Assembly (NCBI GenBank): GCA_026874595.1
Contig: CM049321.1
Coordinates: 7,318,979-7,382,978, forward strand
Reading direction: 5' to 3'
DNA length: 64,000 nt
Source of the DNA: Sipunculus nudus
Taxonomy: Eukaryota > Annelida > Sipuncula > Golfingiida > Sipunculidae
How positions within the stretch are numbered: position 1 is the stretch's first letter; the number at the start of each line of letters is the position of its first letter. Below the pieces are notes generated by a model. It searched no databases. It was not told the origin of the DNA and saw only the letters and a list, made by a program, of their open reading frames with translations. The position numbers and the translations under genes were made by a program. Shown here piece by piece: positions 1 to 15,500 of the stretch.

Positions 1-222
1 TGTCTTGCTATTGAAGCTTGCTTTATTGGTGAAGCAGTCGGAACCCTGGACTTGTGTGCCAGCACTGCCACTGACGTGTTAGAATTCTTGATTGACCCTG
101 CTCTTTTTTCCCCTGATAAAATAACCTTTTACCTTAGGTCTGTCCACATGACAATATAAACATATAACTTGGACCTGAAAGATGTCATGATCTTTGAATC
201 TATCTTTTTTTCTTAATTTCAG
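1..222 (+). other. Intron 3' end before the first exon
   Basis: Intronic sequence leading into exon a, with a T-rich tract at about 206-220. I see no exon, repeat or RNA gene in it. Confidence 0.6.
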
Positions 223-348
223 ATTTTGATGAGTGTTCCACATGGGGATTTTGTGATCATACATGTACAAATCTGCCAGGGAACTACAGCTGTGCATGTA
301 ATGATGGATACAAACTACAGAACAGAGGGACTTGTATCGCTGCCAGTG
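223..348 (+). CDS. LRP1: LRP1 exon a: calcium-binding EGF repeat
   Basis: Phase 1-1 exon of 126 bases, acceptor TTTCAG, donor GTGAGTG. It encodes one EGF-CA module of 42 residues with six cysteines. It opens with the (D)FDECS calcium signature and has [10 protein letters not shown] in the position of the beta-hydroxylation/turn segment. It matches the second EGF repeat of LRP1, which precedes the first YWTD propeller. The first EGF and ligand-binding cluster I must lie upstream of the window. Confidence 0.92.
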
Positions 349-3300
349 GTGAGTGAAATATAATGTCAGCCACTACAGGTTCAGTGAAATCAGTTCTCTC
401 ACAGATCAGACAGTTCTAAAGCTCCCAGTAGTTTGAATGAGCCTAAATTCAGTCATATAACATAAAATATTTGTTGTAATTATATAAGGCCAAAATAAAT
501 AAAAGGTATGGTTCTCAGGCACTTTTTTGAGAAATCAATGTGGGCGGGGGTTTTTTGTTTTTATTTTTAGCTCAGCTGTCTATAAGTCATCTGAGCTATA
601 GTCGTGGTCCATTGTCCGTCGTCCGTCCGTCTGTCCGTCCGTCCGTCCGTCCGTAGATGTGGCACGTTTTGAAACCGTAAGACCTAGGAATCCAAAATTC
701 AGCATAATGTTAGATGTCCCCAAGATCTCCTACCAAGCCGAAAACTGGGTCTTTGCGACTTCGTTCCTTTGAGAAATTAAGGAAAAACCTCAATTTTTTA
801 TTAAAAACCTATTTTCACACTTCAGGACTGCCTAATATCAAAGCCACTCATCTGTTTTCCCTCATATTTACCATAAATATTCTTCTATATAGTTCCTATG
901 AACATGCAAGAAATTATGTCTGTATTATATAATTTAAAAAAGTTATGGGCCCAAACATAATGCATTTTGTAAAAAATCAGGAAAGATATTTGATCACTTA
1001 ACACAAAACTTGTTAAAGCTAGGGACTTTTTTTCCATTAATATAACTTTAATTTATCAAAATTAAATTGTATACCCAAAATTAGATCAAAATCTTTTAAA
1101 TTTTTTAAAATATTTACAAAAATAAAAAATTGGTACCTTAAATTTTGCCCAACTTTGACCATGGCACTTTTTTTTACTGTAAGTACTGTGGATTTAATTT
1201 TTCTCAGCATGTTTTTGTTAGCATTTTGTCTGTTAACATCAAGAATTTGAAACCAGTTGATCAAAAACTGTAGATTTTATTCAAGTTTTCAAGCACCATG
1301 TAACAAATTGTTTACATCAAGCTAGTGTTATGCAGTTTGCAAGAGCTCAGCTCCCCAGCTTCAGCTCTCAGTTCCTAAAATTTGGCATACAATTAGATGT
1401 CTCCAAAATTCCCTACCATGCCAAGAATTTGGTCACTAGGACTTAATACCTTCGAGATATTAATGAAAAACTTCATTTTTCCATTAAAAACCCATTGTTA
1501 CACTTCAAGACTGCCTAATAACAAAACCACTGATGTAACTTTAATCATATATAATATACATATTTTTCTATACATTCTCTATGCATATGCCAGAAATGAT
1601 GTCAATATTGCGTAATTGTTTTAAGTTATGGGCCCAAACATAATGCACTATGTAAAAAATCAAGAAATATATTTACTCCCTTAACAAGGGGATTGCTGAA
1701 GCTAGAGTTTTTTTACCAGGGATGTAACATTATTTAATCAAAATTCAATTGAATACCCCAAATTAGTCCTGAATTTTTCAAATTTTATATGTTATTAGTA
1801 TAAATATAAAATAAGTACCTTAAATTTTGCCCAACTTTGACCATGGCACATTTGTTTCCTGTGAGCACAGTTGATATAATTTTCATATCATGCACACAAG
1901 GATTTCAGCTTTTTACTTTAGAAAGCTGAAAGAAATTGGCCAAAAATTGTAGCTTTTATTAATGTTTTTATGAGACCATGTCAGACCTTAACCCTCTCCA
2001 GCCCCTCTTGAGTCACCTGTATGTTGACCTTGTTGAACTTTCAGCAAATTATGCATGCTTGAGGCGAGCCATACACTGTTGCAGGTAGGCAGCTTATGGC
2101 CAGCCACAGTTGATCCAGGTGTCCAACCCAACTCATCTAGTAGTTTTAACCAACAACATAACAATTAACAATAAATTAATAAATTTTTATTGTTTTTTAA
2201 TAACAAATTAAAGAAAAATAAAAAAGAATTTGTTAGTTTATAATAACAGGAAATCAACTTGCAGTTACTGATGATAAAAGAATCTTGTATCGATGGATAG
2301 AATGTCACATACTCCAAATAACACCATGCAGTCACCTATGGTATTTTTCAGTTCAATTTTAATGATAAAAAAGTAAATCATATTATTCATTACTAATCAT
2401 TAGGGATCATATGAAGGAAATTAATGATAGACAAAGATGCAGTTGATATTATTAATCTAGATTCCTACTGTGTCTAGTGTGTACATTGATGTGAAATTAG
2501 TCCAAAATGAATATATTACATTTTTTTTTTTTTAATATAAATAAAAGCCATAAAACCAGGTACTTTTGATCATAATTTAAATGTGTGAATTTTGTATATT
2601 CTGGATTCTCAACATAATTGTTTGGTGAAAACTGAATAAATGCCAGTAATGGTGGGAAAACTTTGCAATTGTATTTAAATACGAATATGAATATGTACTC
2701 CATTATAAAATGTCCTGCATAAAGAATTGGAATTCAGGTAAAAATGAAAGTATATGAATACCAGTGCAAATACTTTCAAAATGTATTCATGAATGCATTC
2801 ATGAATATATTCTTTAATATTATTTTAATAATCATTTCAGTTATATTTCATTTTAAAAAATCATAAGATTCTCTTATTATTTTTAATAAAAATTATATTT
2901 GGGACAATATTTGTAATTTTTTTTAATAAATAGTTAAACTCTTATATCATATGTTCTGCTTATAAGTTATATGGCCAAGTCAAAATCTGTGTGACAATAG
3001 TACTCCATTTGTTAATAAAATAAATGAAATCAATCCTCTTCCCTGTCTCCAAAGATAATATCATAATCACACCAAAGCTAAACACCAACAACTCATTATA
3101 AAGCTTATATTTATTACCACACCAAACCAGCATATGCCTCATTCCTAAATCATATTTTTTAATCATATATAACAGCTGAGCGCCGTGACCCATAGGTCCC
3201 TTGTTTTGTATTTTTCAATCAAAATGGCTAATGGTTAAGGAAAAACATGATAATAACAGATTTAATTTGCTAAACAAGTAAAAGCACTACAAAACAAAGG

Positions 3301-6300
3301 AATTTGTATGGTTTTATCTTCTTGAAAGAAATTGCCGAGAAGCTGCAGCTCAAAATTGGTAAGTTTATATTGAAAATCAAAATAAAAATTATTGATGCAG
3401 GGGTTTAAAATTGATGCGGCTGGTGCCTGAGAACCATACCTTTTATTTTTTTTGGCCTAATAACCCCTTGTTTAGCTTTGTCATCTAGTGGCCACACTTG
3501 AAACAAATCTAAATGTAAAATAAATGTCTGTTCATCTCAAGCTGTAGGTGCCCCCATTGGTGCAAACATCTTGCAGGAAAATTTGGTACTATGGATGGCT
3601 GATTACGCTTTTCTAGTCTCTTGACAGGGAAAAGTATGGATAAAATTTTTGACTTGATCTGGATAAAAATCATGCTTTGAAGGGTGTACAAGTCTGCATT
3701 GTATCAACCCAGTTTACTGGACAGATTGCCACTACATTCACTTGATACTGGCAGCTATAGAGCTCCTTTTGGTTAGATTCTTTGAGGTCTTTAATTCTAT
3801 TATCTCTAAACTCTGGTTACATTGCTGCCAAACTGTTATATATTTTAAGACTTTCATGTCATGAACTATGTTGATAATGTATATATGTGTAGTCTCAGGC
3901 TCTTATAATCAATACATACATCTTTCTCATTTAACCGGCACTAATTTGAGATCTGTAGATAATATTTGGTCAAACCCTTTATGGTAATCAGTAGTGTATG
4001 GACTGATGATTGATTAAAGTCAATGATTGGTTGGCTGGGTAGGACATCTGATGATTGATCTTGCATTGCAATAATTGATTTATTTTACAAAGGACAGGCT
4101 GTATAAAGATGGAAGGTATACTTTCATAAAATCCTACTTTAGAACAATTTGTGTTTGCTAATAGATTCACACCTAAGTTGACTATATACACATGTAGGCT
4201 AGCTATAAAGTTATTAGATATATTAGCCAATATGTAGGCATATATGTGTATCAGTTGAGAGGATGTACTGGTCTATACATGATCAGAAATTTCTTACTCC
4301 CTAGAGGTCAACTGATCTTTACTGATCATGAAATTCATGTAAAAAATGATCATGAAAACTGTTTCCCCAGCACTTCTTAAAATCAACTAACAATTGATCA
4401 TTGGTTGCTGCTATGCTGGCGATGATCGTTTAAGTTCATGGCAGCAACTCCCAACACTAATAATCAGTATGAACATTTTTCACCATGACCAAGTGCTTTA
4501 TCAGGGACCAAAAATTATGAGGGTTGGACCCTTATTATAGCAGGGCCTTATTATAGCAGGGCTCTTTTTTTACCAGGGTCCTTATTATAAAAGGGCTCTT
4601 AATGTAGCAAGGCTCTGGTTATATTAGGGCTCTCTTATTATAGCTGGGCCCTTATTATAGCAGGGCTCTTATTCTGCCCTTGATATATCAGGGCCCTTAT
4701 AATAGCAGGGCTTTTTGTATAACAGGGCTCTTATTAAAGCACGGCTCTTATTTTAGAAGGGCCCTTATTTTAGCAGGGCTCTTATTTTTGCAGGGCTCTT
4801 ATTATAGCAGGGCCCTTAATTGATCTCAAGTGAAAGCACACTGAGTTCTTGATGGTATATTAAAAACCTCGAAATTAACACCACCAACCGGCCCTTAATA
4901 GAGTGGTCACAACAGAATTGGGACCGTGAAAAAAGTGGTTATTATTTTGAGTTGGTTGCTAAACCAAGGTTGTTGTTAAGTGAGGTTTTACGATATTGTA
5001 TAATTCTGTTGCAGGTGAGATGAAGCTCTATCTTGCCCACAAAACCAACCTGAAGCGATTTAGTAAAGGAGGAGATGATCCAGCCTTACTGATGAGAAAA
5101 AACATAACAGATTTTGATTTTGATTACGCTGGAAATACGATATATTATGTGGATGGTTATACCAGGGCTGTAAGTTTCTCATATTCAATATATAGTTTTT
5201 ATGTTTAACTTGAGTGGGTTTTGTGAGCTAACTTATATACTAATGTATTCTACATACCAATATTATTTCAGTCTTTGTAGTGATGTGGTCTTTGTCTAGC
5301 TGTAATGATATTACACAACATCTACAGAGTCTGCTAATACAAGATTATAATTTGCAAATTCGAGCTACTTAGTAGCCATGTCAATTTTTTTGCTGGTAAT
5401 TATTGAGTGGATAGGTGTTGCAAAGTAAACCTGTTCATTGATTGTATTGCAGTTACAATAACAATTTTGAGAACAGGGTATCACATGGTGCCTCAAGCTT
5501 AAGTTTTCAACTTGTGATACCCAACTCTCATTACATTTCTTGGCCCTTTGCTAGTGCCTGGTTGAAAAAACTCAGCAAACCGTGCTTCATAAAGCAGAGG
5601 TTATAAGGAGATGTAAAACCGCGACAGAAGGAGCTTAGAATCTGCCTGGACTCTTTTCCAAAATATCGTTAACTGCTGCCATTGGCAATAGAATACTGTA
5701 GATCCCCATTTTATGGCTGCACATCTAAATATAGCCATACCCTGGATGTGCAAGGCCCCTTTAAGGAAGTAATTCTTTAAATCAATAAGTATTAATGTAT
5801 ATGTTATTGTTTTCTCTTGAATAATGGTAATTATAATTAAATATGTTCTGTTAGCTTTGAGTTTTGCTCTTGTTTTTTTCTGCAGTGAGGCTATTTTCAT
5901 TGTAACTTTCCTATTGCAAAAAAAAATCAAATATAATAACATGACATGCAGATTTCATCATGATGATTTAATTTTCAGATATATATGGCTGATCTTAATG
6001 GAGCTGAAAAACCACCACTGCATATCGAAAACCTTGGTAGACCCTCATTGGTGGCATTTGACTGGATTGCAAAAAATCTGTATGTATATGACTTCCGATC
6101 TCAAAGAATAGATTTAGTCCATGTGAGCGAGAAGAAAATTTTGCAAGCGAACTTTGTGGGATTTGGTCTGGATATCGTCAGCAGTATGGCTGTGGATCCA
6201 TTAGCAGGGTGAGTAGAGAATAGAGTTCACAATCTTTATTTGAGGCTTAAATTAACATTCCAAAAATGCTTATAAATATGTATGAAGCTAGAAACAGATG

Positions 6301-6468
6301 CCAATGATTACTTAACTGTATATGTAAATGTATGCAGTGCATTAGGGCAAAACTTGGGATATAGTAAAGCACTGCAGGAGTGAAGTGCCAGAGATATTGT
6401 ATTAATTTGTATTAATTTGTATTAATGAGATCTTACTCCAAGAGAATATACTGTGTTCAGTATCTACA

Positions 6469-6528
<60 letters not shown>

Positions 6529-9500
6529 TATATATACACACACACACACAGCATATGTACTGTATATGCATATATGAAATGCCACCATTTTATGATGCTA
6601 AAATTTGCTGTGATGAAAATTTTTATATAGAAGGGTTCAGCTGACCCCCAAAATTAGCAGTAATTTCTTAATGACAGGTTATATCATATGTAATTTGAGA
6701 GAGAAGATGGTAAAATAACATGTTGTTTGTATCATATTGGCGTTTCCTCCACAGTTAGTAAACAGCGCCTGCATGCCATTGGTGTTTGCTGAAAGGGGTC
6801 AAATCACCTATAAAGCATACTGTATTAACATGAAAAATAGCTTTTTCCCTTCAAAAACAAATACCTGCAAAATTATTGCCCTGAAACTGTTTGCTTACTC
6901 CTGCAAACAATTGTTAAAAACAGTGGACCAGGCACAATCACAGGTGTCAACATAAACATAGAGCATGCATCACCTGGGCCACAACATGTGTCAGTCATGA
7001 GGTTAATCAGTGACTGTCACAAAGGTGTAATAATTTAATGGTCATTGCTCTGTTTTCAGCTACTTATTTTTCACGGACCGCTCGGGGGAAGAGGTTGTCG
7101 AACGAATTAACTTAGATGGAACAGCTCGGAAAATCATCTCCAGTAAAGACTTATATACACCAGTCGGAATGACCCTTGACCTTAATCGTCGGGAGATTTA
7201 CTTTGCTGACAGCCACTATGACTATATCAAGGTGATGGACTATGAAGGAAACAAACAGTAAATATTACTTTTATCATACTTTTGTACAATAGTAAACGCT
7301 ATACAAAAAAAGAACTCTCAGGGTGCACATAATTTTTGCATATTTTAGGGCCACATATTGGAAGAAATGAAAGTATGGATTATTAGCGAGGATTTGGTGA
7401 TTTATTATCAGTAAAATCAGAGCAATATACTGATATATTATTCTGGCTTTGCAAAGTTTAATGTGGAAAAATTAAAAGGTCTGTGAAAAATTTTACATGT
7501 AATTCATAAGTCACGTGACCTTGAGTGCTGGGCCACCAATCTTTTCAGGAACTACTTTCAGATTCTCACAAATCTGGCCTTAATCAGTTAATGCAAAATT
7601 CTATGTGCGTTTAGTATTAAAACAGCCAGTGCAGTTCTTAATGGACCCCAGGTTTAAATGTAACTGACCCAAACTGAACATCAGTATGGAAAGCTGCAGT
7701 GGATATAACGTCTTTACTTTCTTAGAATTTTTGTATGGGTCCTTGATAACCTAAAAGTGCTTGAATTAAAAATGATAAATTTGATTCCTAGCACTTGAAG
7801 TCCTTGAATTCTTTAGCAGAGCTACCTTTCTCTATTTTCAGTTTTTAATAAACATATTATCAGGGCTTTCAAGAATGCAGGGGTAAGCGTCTCTGAAGCT
7901 CAAAATCTCTAACAGATGCTCAGTTCTAAGGGGCCAAACCTTTGAATTATTTAAGGTTAGGTGGATGAACCCCGTAATCAACATTATGCCCACATTGGCG
8001 TCTCGACTTTCACCTGGTATAACAATATGTTGTTTGTTGCAGACGCATTGTGTTTGAGGACAGATTCAGAATACCCCACATTCAAGCTATGACTAATTTT
8101 GAGAATAAATTATACATGGCTGACTTGACAAAGCTGGGAATACTGCAAGTAGACAAATTTTCCGGTCCAAACAGCTACAGCCTGCTCACGAGTGTACATA
8201 ACAACACGATGGTTCGCTTGAAGGCCGTGCACCCGCTGACCCAGCCACAACCAAAAGGTCAGAAGGTCATTTGAGCAGTGACTGTCCCTAGATCTGCCGT
8301 TTCTTTTCTGTATGAAATATTGAGTAAATACAGAATCTGCTCTGTAACTGGGATATTATGTCATTTATTACAATGAAGGGAATAAAGTGAATCCAAGTGA
8401 GAAAATTAGAAATTTACATCTAGATGAAAGAGTTTAAAATGATATTGACAATCACCTAAGCTGGTTGTACAGGTTAATATAGTTAATAAAAATGTTAGAA
8501 CAAAAGGATGAACCACACAGAGTACAAATTCTATCCATGAAATGTTTAATGTATTATGTGTAAAGCAATGTTGTTCATGGTGTATTACATGTAGAAGGTA
8601 CACAACTATTAAAAAATAACTTTTATTAACTAATGGATAAGCAATGTGCAATAAATGAATAATTTACACCCATAGTTTAATGATAACAAGAAATATTCAA
8701 AACAAATAATGGTTTCAAACTTGGTCACTAGATAGCACTGACAGGATAAAGAGGTTACAGTTATTAATTATATCATATGTAGTTATTTATGTATATTTTA
8801 ATTATATATTTTCTTATATTGAAAATAGTTAACATTTTAGGATTTAGTGAATGTTTGGCTCAAGAGCATTCAAATTTAATGAATATATGCATTGTTGTTA
8901 TTATGTTAGTGATAAATTTTCTCATTTACCACACAATTTTAACAGTTTTGCTTTAAAGACAGTAACTTAAAAATTATTGCACATGGTAGTAACTGTCTTC
9001 AACTAGATTCAGATGAAACTGGTAAGAAGTCTCTTACTGATTGTTGATTTAATAATGAACTTGAAACTTAACAGTTTTTTTTCATTCACTGAACACAACT
9101 CCACAAGCATAGTTGTTGAATACCAATAATATACATTAGCTGGTGAACCAGACAAGAGTTTTCTCTTAAATATACATTATCTGGTGAAACAGGCAAGAGT
9201 TTTCTATTTAATATACAGTATCTGGTGAAACAGGCAAGAGTTTTCTATTTAATATGCAGTAGCTGGTGAACCAGGCAAGAGTTTTCTCTTTAATATACAG
9301 TATCTGGTGAACCAGGCAAGAGTTTTCTATTTAATGATTGATGATTAATAATGGACTTGAAACTTAACAGTTTTTTTTTTATACACTGAACACAACTCCA
9401 CAAGCATAGTTGTTGAATACCAATAATATACATTAGCTGGTGAACCAGACAAGAGTTTTCTCTTAAATATACAGTATCTGGTGAAACAGGCAAGAATTTT

Positions 9501-12500
9501 CTATTTAATATACAGTATCTGGTGAAACAGGCAAGAGTTTTCTATTTGATATACAGTAGCTGGTTAACCAGTCAAGAGTTTTATTTCTTTTTTTAGGATG
9601 CAGCTTTAAATAATTTCGCTATAAAAACAATAACCTAAAAATTTGTGTATAATTCCAGGGCAACATGTTTGTGCATCAAAGGCTAACATATGCCAACATA
9701 TATGTGTCCCGATGCCATTGGATACAGGAAACAGTTTCAAATGTGTCTGCAGCTATGGATACCAGCTGGCACATGATGGGAGTTGTTTCAGTAAGTATCC
9801 GATGGTTGGAGGGGGTAATTCTTTATTTTTAATACTACTTTAAACTCTACATCACCAGAATTCCATATCAGTTTGGGATAACATGACAGGGTGGTAGCAA
9901 ATTTGTGTTCTGTAAAGATTTTAGAGAGAATATATATTGCTTGTTGTAATTTAACTTTTTGCATTTTCCCTGTCACTTTACAAAGCATTTACCAAGTTAT
10001 ATTAAATTACCTGCCATTGTTATAAAAATCACTCACTTGTAAACTCATGATATACCAACTTGACCCTATCTGTTTTTGTTTTTTACAGAAATTGAGAACT
10101 TTTTGATAGTTGTAACCGCTTCTCTGATTCGTGGAATTCACCTAAATGGAACTGCGAGAACAGATGCCATGGTACCAATTATGGGAAACGCTACATCCAA
10201 ATTCTCAGCTGCGGCCTTCGATGCCAGGAGAGAATACATCTACTACTCGGATAACCGAGCAGGTTTTGTCTACAGAGTAAAAAGAGATGGGACAGGTAGG
10301 TCTGTACGATATCCCACTATACAAGACCTAGGGTTGGGACAATATCAGATTTTCATTCTATTATAATGAGACAAACATTTATAGCGATATATTGTGATAT
10401 CGTAATATCAGTACATAACCCAGGAACTCCCGTACTTGTCATCATATATCAATTGACAGTACTTGCTGCCATGTTTCTGGAGCTACCTATAAGCTGGAAA
10501 ATACCTAGTTTTCTGAGTAAAAATTCAATTTGGTCAGTTTGTAGAACACCAACATTTACTGATATATTTTTAGCTCAGCTGACTATAAGTCATCTGAGCT
10601 ATAGTCGTAGTCCATTGTCCGTCATCCGTCCGTCTGTCGTGCCGTCCGTCCGTCCGTCCGTCCGTCCGTCTGTCCGTCCGTCCATCCGTCTGTAGATGTG
10701 GCACGTTTTCAAACCGTAAGACCTAGGAATCCAAAATTCAGCATTATGTTAGATGTCCCCAAGATCTCCTACCAATCCGAAAACTGGGTCTTTGTGACTT
10801 CGTTCCTTTGAGAAATTAAGGAAAAACCTCAATTTTTTATTAAAATCCTATTTTCACACTTCAGGACTGCCTATTATCAAAACCACTCATGTGTTTTTCC
10901 TATTTACCATAAATATTCCTCTATATAGTTCCTATGTACATGCCAGAAATTAAGTCTGTAAAGTATAAATTCTTTAAGTTATGGGCCCAAACATAATGGA
11001 CTTTGTAAAAATCAGGAAAAATAATAACTCACTTAACATGAAAAATTTTGAAACTAGAGTCTATTTTCTCAAGTATATAACTATGTTTAATTAAGATTCA
11101 ATTGTTTACCCAAAATTAGATCTGAATTTTGTAAATTTTTTAAGTTATTAGCATAAAAAAAAAATCAGTACCTTAAATTTTGCCCAACTTTGACCATGGC
11201 ACGTTTTTTTCCTGTAAGCACCATTGATCAAATTTTCACAACATGTAATCATAAATATTTAGTTTGACTAAATCTGAAATTTTAAAATAAAACCTTGAAA
11301 ATTAAGCTAGTTATAGATTTTTTTTGTAGTCACTTGCTTTGATTACAGATGCAGGGTCCCACTCCAGGTCACTGGAAGTCAGCTATGCCAGGGTTTCTGA
11401 TTTGTTACAGTCACTGGGGGAGATCCCCGGCTGTGACAGGTGTACAGTTATTCTCATATCACCACCCCAATCACCCCCCCCCCCCCCCCCCCCCGTCCCG
11501 CAAACCCAACCCACCAAGTGTTATGCAGTAATTGTTATTGTTTTCACTGTATCTCCTTAATTGTAATGCTGTTTCCACTCCGATATGCAAAAACTTTCCT
11601 TGAAAAAATAATTCAAGGTGTAATCCAGAAGATGCAATGTTGTGTAATGTAGCATTTTTAAAGAAATCAATTTTCTTTTAAATGATTTTAACAAATATAA
11701 ATGAACCCATCAGTATGCTTAAATTATTATAAAATATGAAGCACATTATGGATAAATAAAGACACAATTAAAAATTGTGAAATCTAAATCAAGTATTATT
11801 TTTAGATATTTATTGTTTTGCAGATTTAAAAAATATATTTTTGTGGTAAAAAATAAATAAACATTTGTATGCATGATGTGGTGTTATCTGACAAGATTGA
11901 GATTTATGATGATGCAATTGAGAATTATGAATCAACTTTTATATTCAGAAATATATGTTAAATTGGAAATGTATAGAAATATAAACTTAAATTAGAAAAT
12001 AATTGATGTGATAAAAAAATCAGGATTTAATACAAACATTTGTTCATTATTTTCCTGCCTCAGCAGAATTTGAGATCAGGCTTTGTTTGCCCTGTTTTAT
12101 GTTGTTAATTAGCTATATTTCAACTGTATACATTTCATAAAAAAATACATAATTATTTAATAATATATATTATACAAAAAAATAGATTCAATTGAACAAA
12201 TGTGTAAACTACTGAAATATCAACAGTTAATCAAAAAACCAACTAATGATCATGGTAATAGTACAGATCATTTGTTCAAAAACTGCTCACATGCTTTAGT
12301 TTCAACATTAGGAAACACATGGTCAGGTCACAAAATATTTTTTGCAACAATTTCTTGCTCATCAATACAAACCAATCATATAAACCAACCATGGCCTTTA
12401 TTACCTCTTCCTCTTACACTTTATCTCCATTAGATATTATTTTAGATTTTTACCTTCAAGGTTAACGTCAGCTGAGCACAGTGACCCATAGGTCCCTTGT

Positions 12501-15500
12501 TTTATATTACAATGATTACTGGTACATAGAATTTCATGTGATTCATTACATTGAAGAATATCCTTGAAAATAATAATTTTCTTAACACAAAAAAAAACCT
12601 GGTGATGCCATTTTCTTAAGGTAATAATAATAAAAGGGCATTTTTATAACAAACCTGTTGACAAAAATGCATATCATGATTTCACTATAATAGGGAAGTT
12701 AACGATAAGATTATTGCAGCTTTGATATTCCCAGATATTGGTTTTGTCCCAACCCTATCAGGACCCTCGCTCAAAAATGCAAAACCTGTGCCTAGAAACC
12801 ATTCTCTCTAGGGCAGAGAAGCTTTAACAGGTTTCTGCCAAACTGCAAAACCAACTCTGTAGCAAATTCTTCCGAAACAATCCATTCGATCAGTATACAT
12901 TATTGCAACATGGGGCCTCACTTGTGATCACTTGGAAATGATAATAAATGATAATTAATCAATAATTAATTTATTATACTCCCATCTATGATGGGACGTA
13001 TAATGGTATACCCATGGTCAGTCCGTCCATTAACTTTAAGTGTGGCCAAGATAACAGTAAACTTACCTGGGCTTTGATGGATTTTCATGAAACTCCCCAT
13101 ACCTACTTACCAATAGATTATCCTGTCTGAGTCAATTATGGGCATAATCCATGCATATCTAATAAGGCAAGAGGTCACTAGGCTACTTTGTGGTATCGCC
13201 ACAATAACTTACAAGAAATACAATGTATTTTGATAAAACTCAAATGAAATATTAATCAATATAATATCTGGCCTAAGTTCTGTTTCCAGCAAAATTCACA
13301 CAAATTTCATGAGGTCAGAGGTCAGCAGACTTTGGTTGCACAATGGTGACTTACATAAAATCTTATGGATTCTCATGAACTCATATTTACACATATTTAC
13401 CAATAGAATTTCTCACCTGAGTTACATTCTCAGCAAAATTTGCACATATTGAGTGAGGTCATCAGATACACGACCAATGTATTATGCACCATTTGAAGTG
13501 CTCTAGTTTATATAGCCAAAACCACAGAAGTACTCTAAAGATAATTTACACACATTGCAATACATATATATATATATAGAAGAATCATAGAATCATAGTT
13601 GAGAAAGAATATGATAAAAATTCCAGAAAATAATGGCAGTGCAACCAAGTGGGCTCCTACATGCCTGACTGGGCAAGTGGGAGTAACATTAACCTTTATA
13701 TAAAGGCCTGAATCTGAACTAACCTTTAAGTTAACCATTATGTATTGTTTTTTTACAAGATTAAAAATCATATAAAAATACATCTTAAATTATCTGTATA
13801 ATATACGTACCAAAGAGGAATATTCTTAACTAACAAACATTTGAACATGTTAATGCTTGTGAAGTAATCATGTAGATCATGCTTTTTGTGTTTGTGGGAC
13901 CAGTTTTGCAGGACAAGTAAAAATTCATGCAGGGCCAGTAAAAGCTATTTGTTACCTGCCCTACTGGACAAGTACTTTCAAAAGTCAATGTAGGACACAT
14001 GGAAACAGTAGTATCAAATTTTTTTAAAAAATTCTGTCTGTTAAAAATAGTCCTGGTCTGGCGTTTCATGATGGTGATAAAACAAAACATATTTTGGGGA
14101 ATCTAAATATTAGATAAATGTCTTTACCGTTTCATTTATGAGCACTGATTTTCCTAATTAATTTTCTTTTGCAGGTAAACAAGTTATAATCACCCATGAT
14201 CTGATACAGGTGGATGGCCTTGACCTTGATTGGGTGACTCAGAATCTATACTACTCAGATTTTGGTGCTGGATTAATCGGCGTAGTAAATGTCAAGCAAG
14301 ATAACGGCCCTTTTGAAATGAGGACGGTCGTGAAGCGCGGCCTTCACCAGCCTCTAGGAATAGCTGTGTCACCCATTTTAGGGTATGTAACCATAGCAAC
14401 TTGTACTGTGGTTTGCTTCATATATGAGGATTAAAATGTCCTGATTTTTACTTTTATGGTGTTTAGCGCACGACTGAGGGTTCCATTTTCACAATCTCAC
14501 GGTACAAAAGACCAAACACAGAGTATTACCATTATTGTGTGAATTAATCATATCAAATTTTATGTGCATAGAATCTTATTAAAAAAATATTGTTTATTCA
14601 TGTTAAACAATTGGAAACATCTGATATCGTTCATGATATAAATCTTTGAACATACATGATTTATTATATTCATAATGTCAGCCGTTTACTTTTTAACCTT
14701 ACCTTTGAAGATGGGACCTCTTATTCATGAAGGTTTTATTTTTTACTGTAATTCTCCTTTCATGAATATTGTTAATTTGAGACCCTCATGAACAAATAGG
14801 CAACCACTGTATACTGAGTTTGATAGGTTCCCCTGAAGAAGTACAAACATTCATTTATTCATGCAGCTACCTGTATACACACATCGGACTTTTAAACAAA
14901 GGCTGAAACTTAAGGTTGAGTTGAATATCATCACAATAAATGACTTTTAAAACCACCAGCTTCTGTGGCTCAGGAATAGAGCACAGGACTCAAAGCCGGG
15001 AGATTGTGAGTTAACTTGAATCTCAGCCAAGGCAGGGAGATTTTTTCGAGGTTGGCCCACTCCCAGGGTGAGCACTCTGCAGGCTTAATGGTAAGACGGT
15101 GCCCAACAGATGTGTTTCGCTCGCAAACCAGTGTGCGCCTTTTGGGGTTTTTCGACCCACAGGAGTGATACACCGTGCCTAGTTGACACCAGGCTAATGG
15201 ATAAGAAAACCAAGTACTCCGAAACTGGAATAAAGTAGCCTTGAAATGAACACGTTACTATACTGTGGTTGACTTTATATTCACGACGCTGAAATTTTGA
15301 GATTTCATCATTTCAAATAAATGTACCTGAGTAATATGTACTTCATTAAAATGTACTTGAGTAATATGTACTTCACTAAAATGTGCTTGAGTAATATGTA
15401 CTTCACTAAAATGTACTTGAGTAATATGTACTTCACTAAAATGTACTTGAGTAATATGTACTTCACTAAAATGTATTTGAGTAATATTAGTTTACTAAAA

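Noticed and set aside
5601-5942. 113-codon minus-strand frame overlapping intron 2 and the start of exon c region
   Set aside because: It overlaps the short MITE and the acceptor of exon c, with low-complexity content; taken as chance.
10366-10695. 109-codon frame ending in a VRPSVRPSV-like run
   Set aside because: It is translation of the TCCG-rich 5' part of the family 1 repeat, not a gene.
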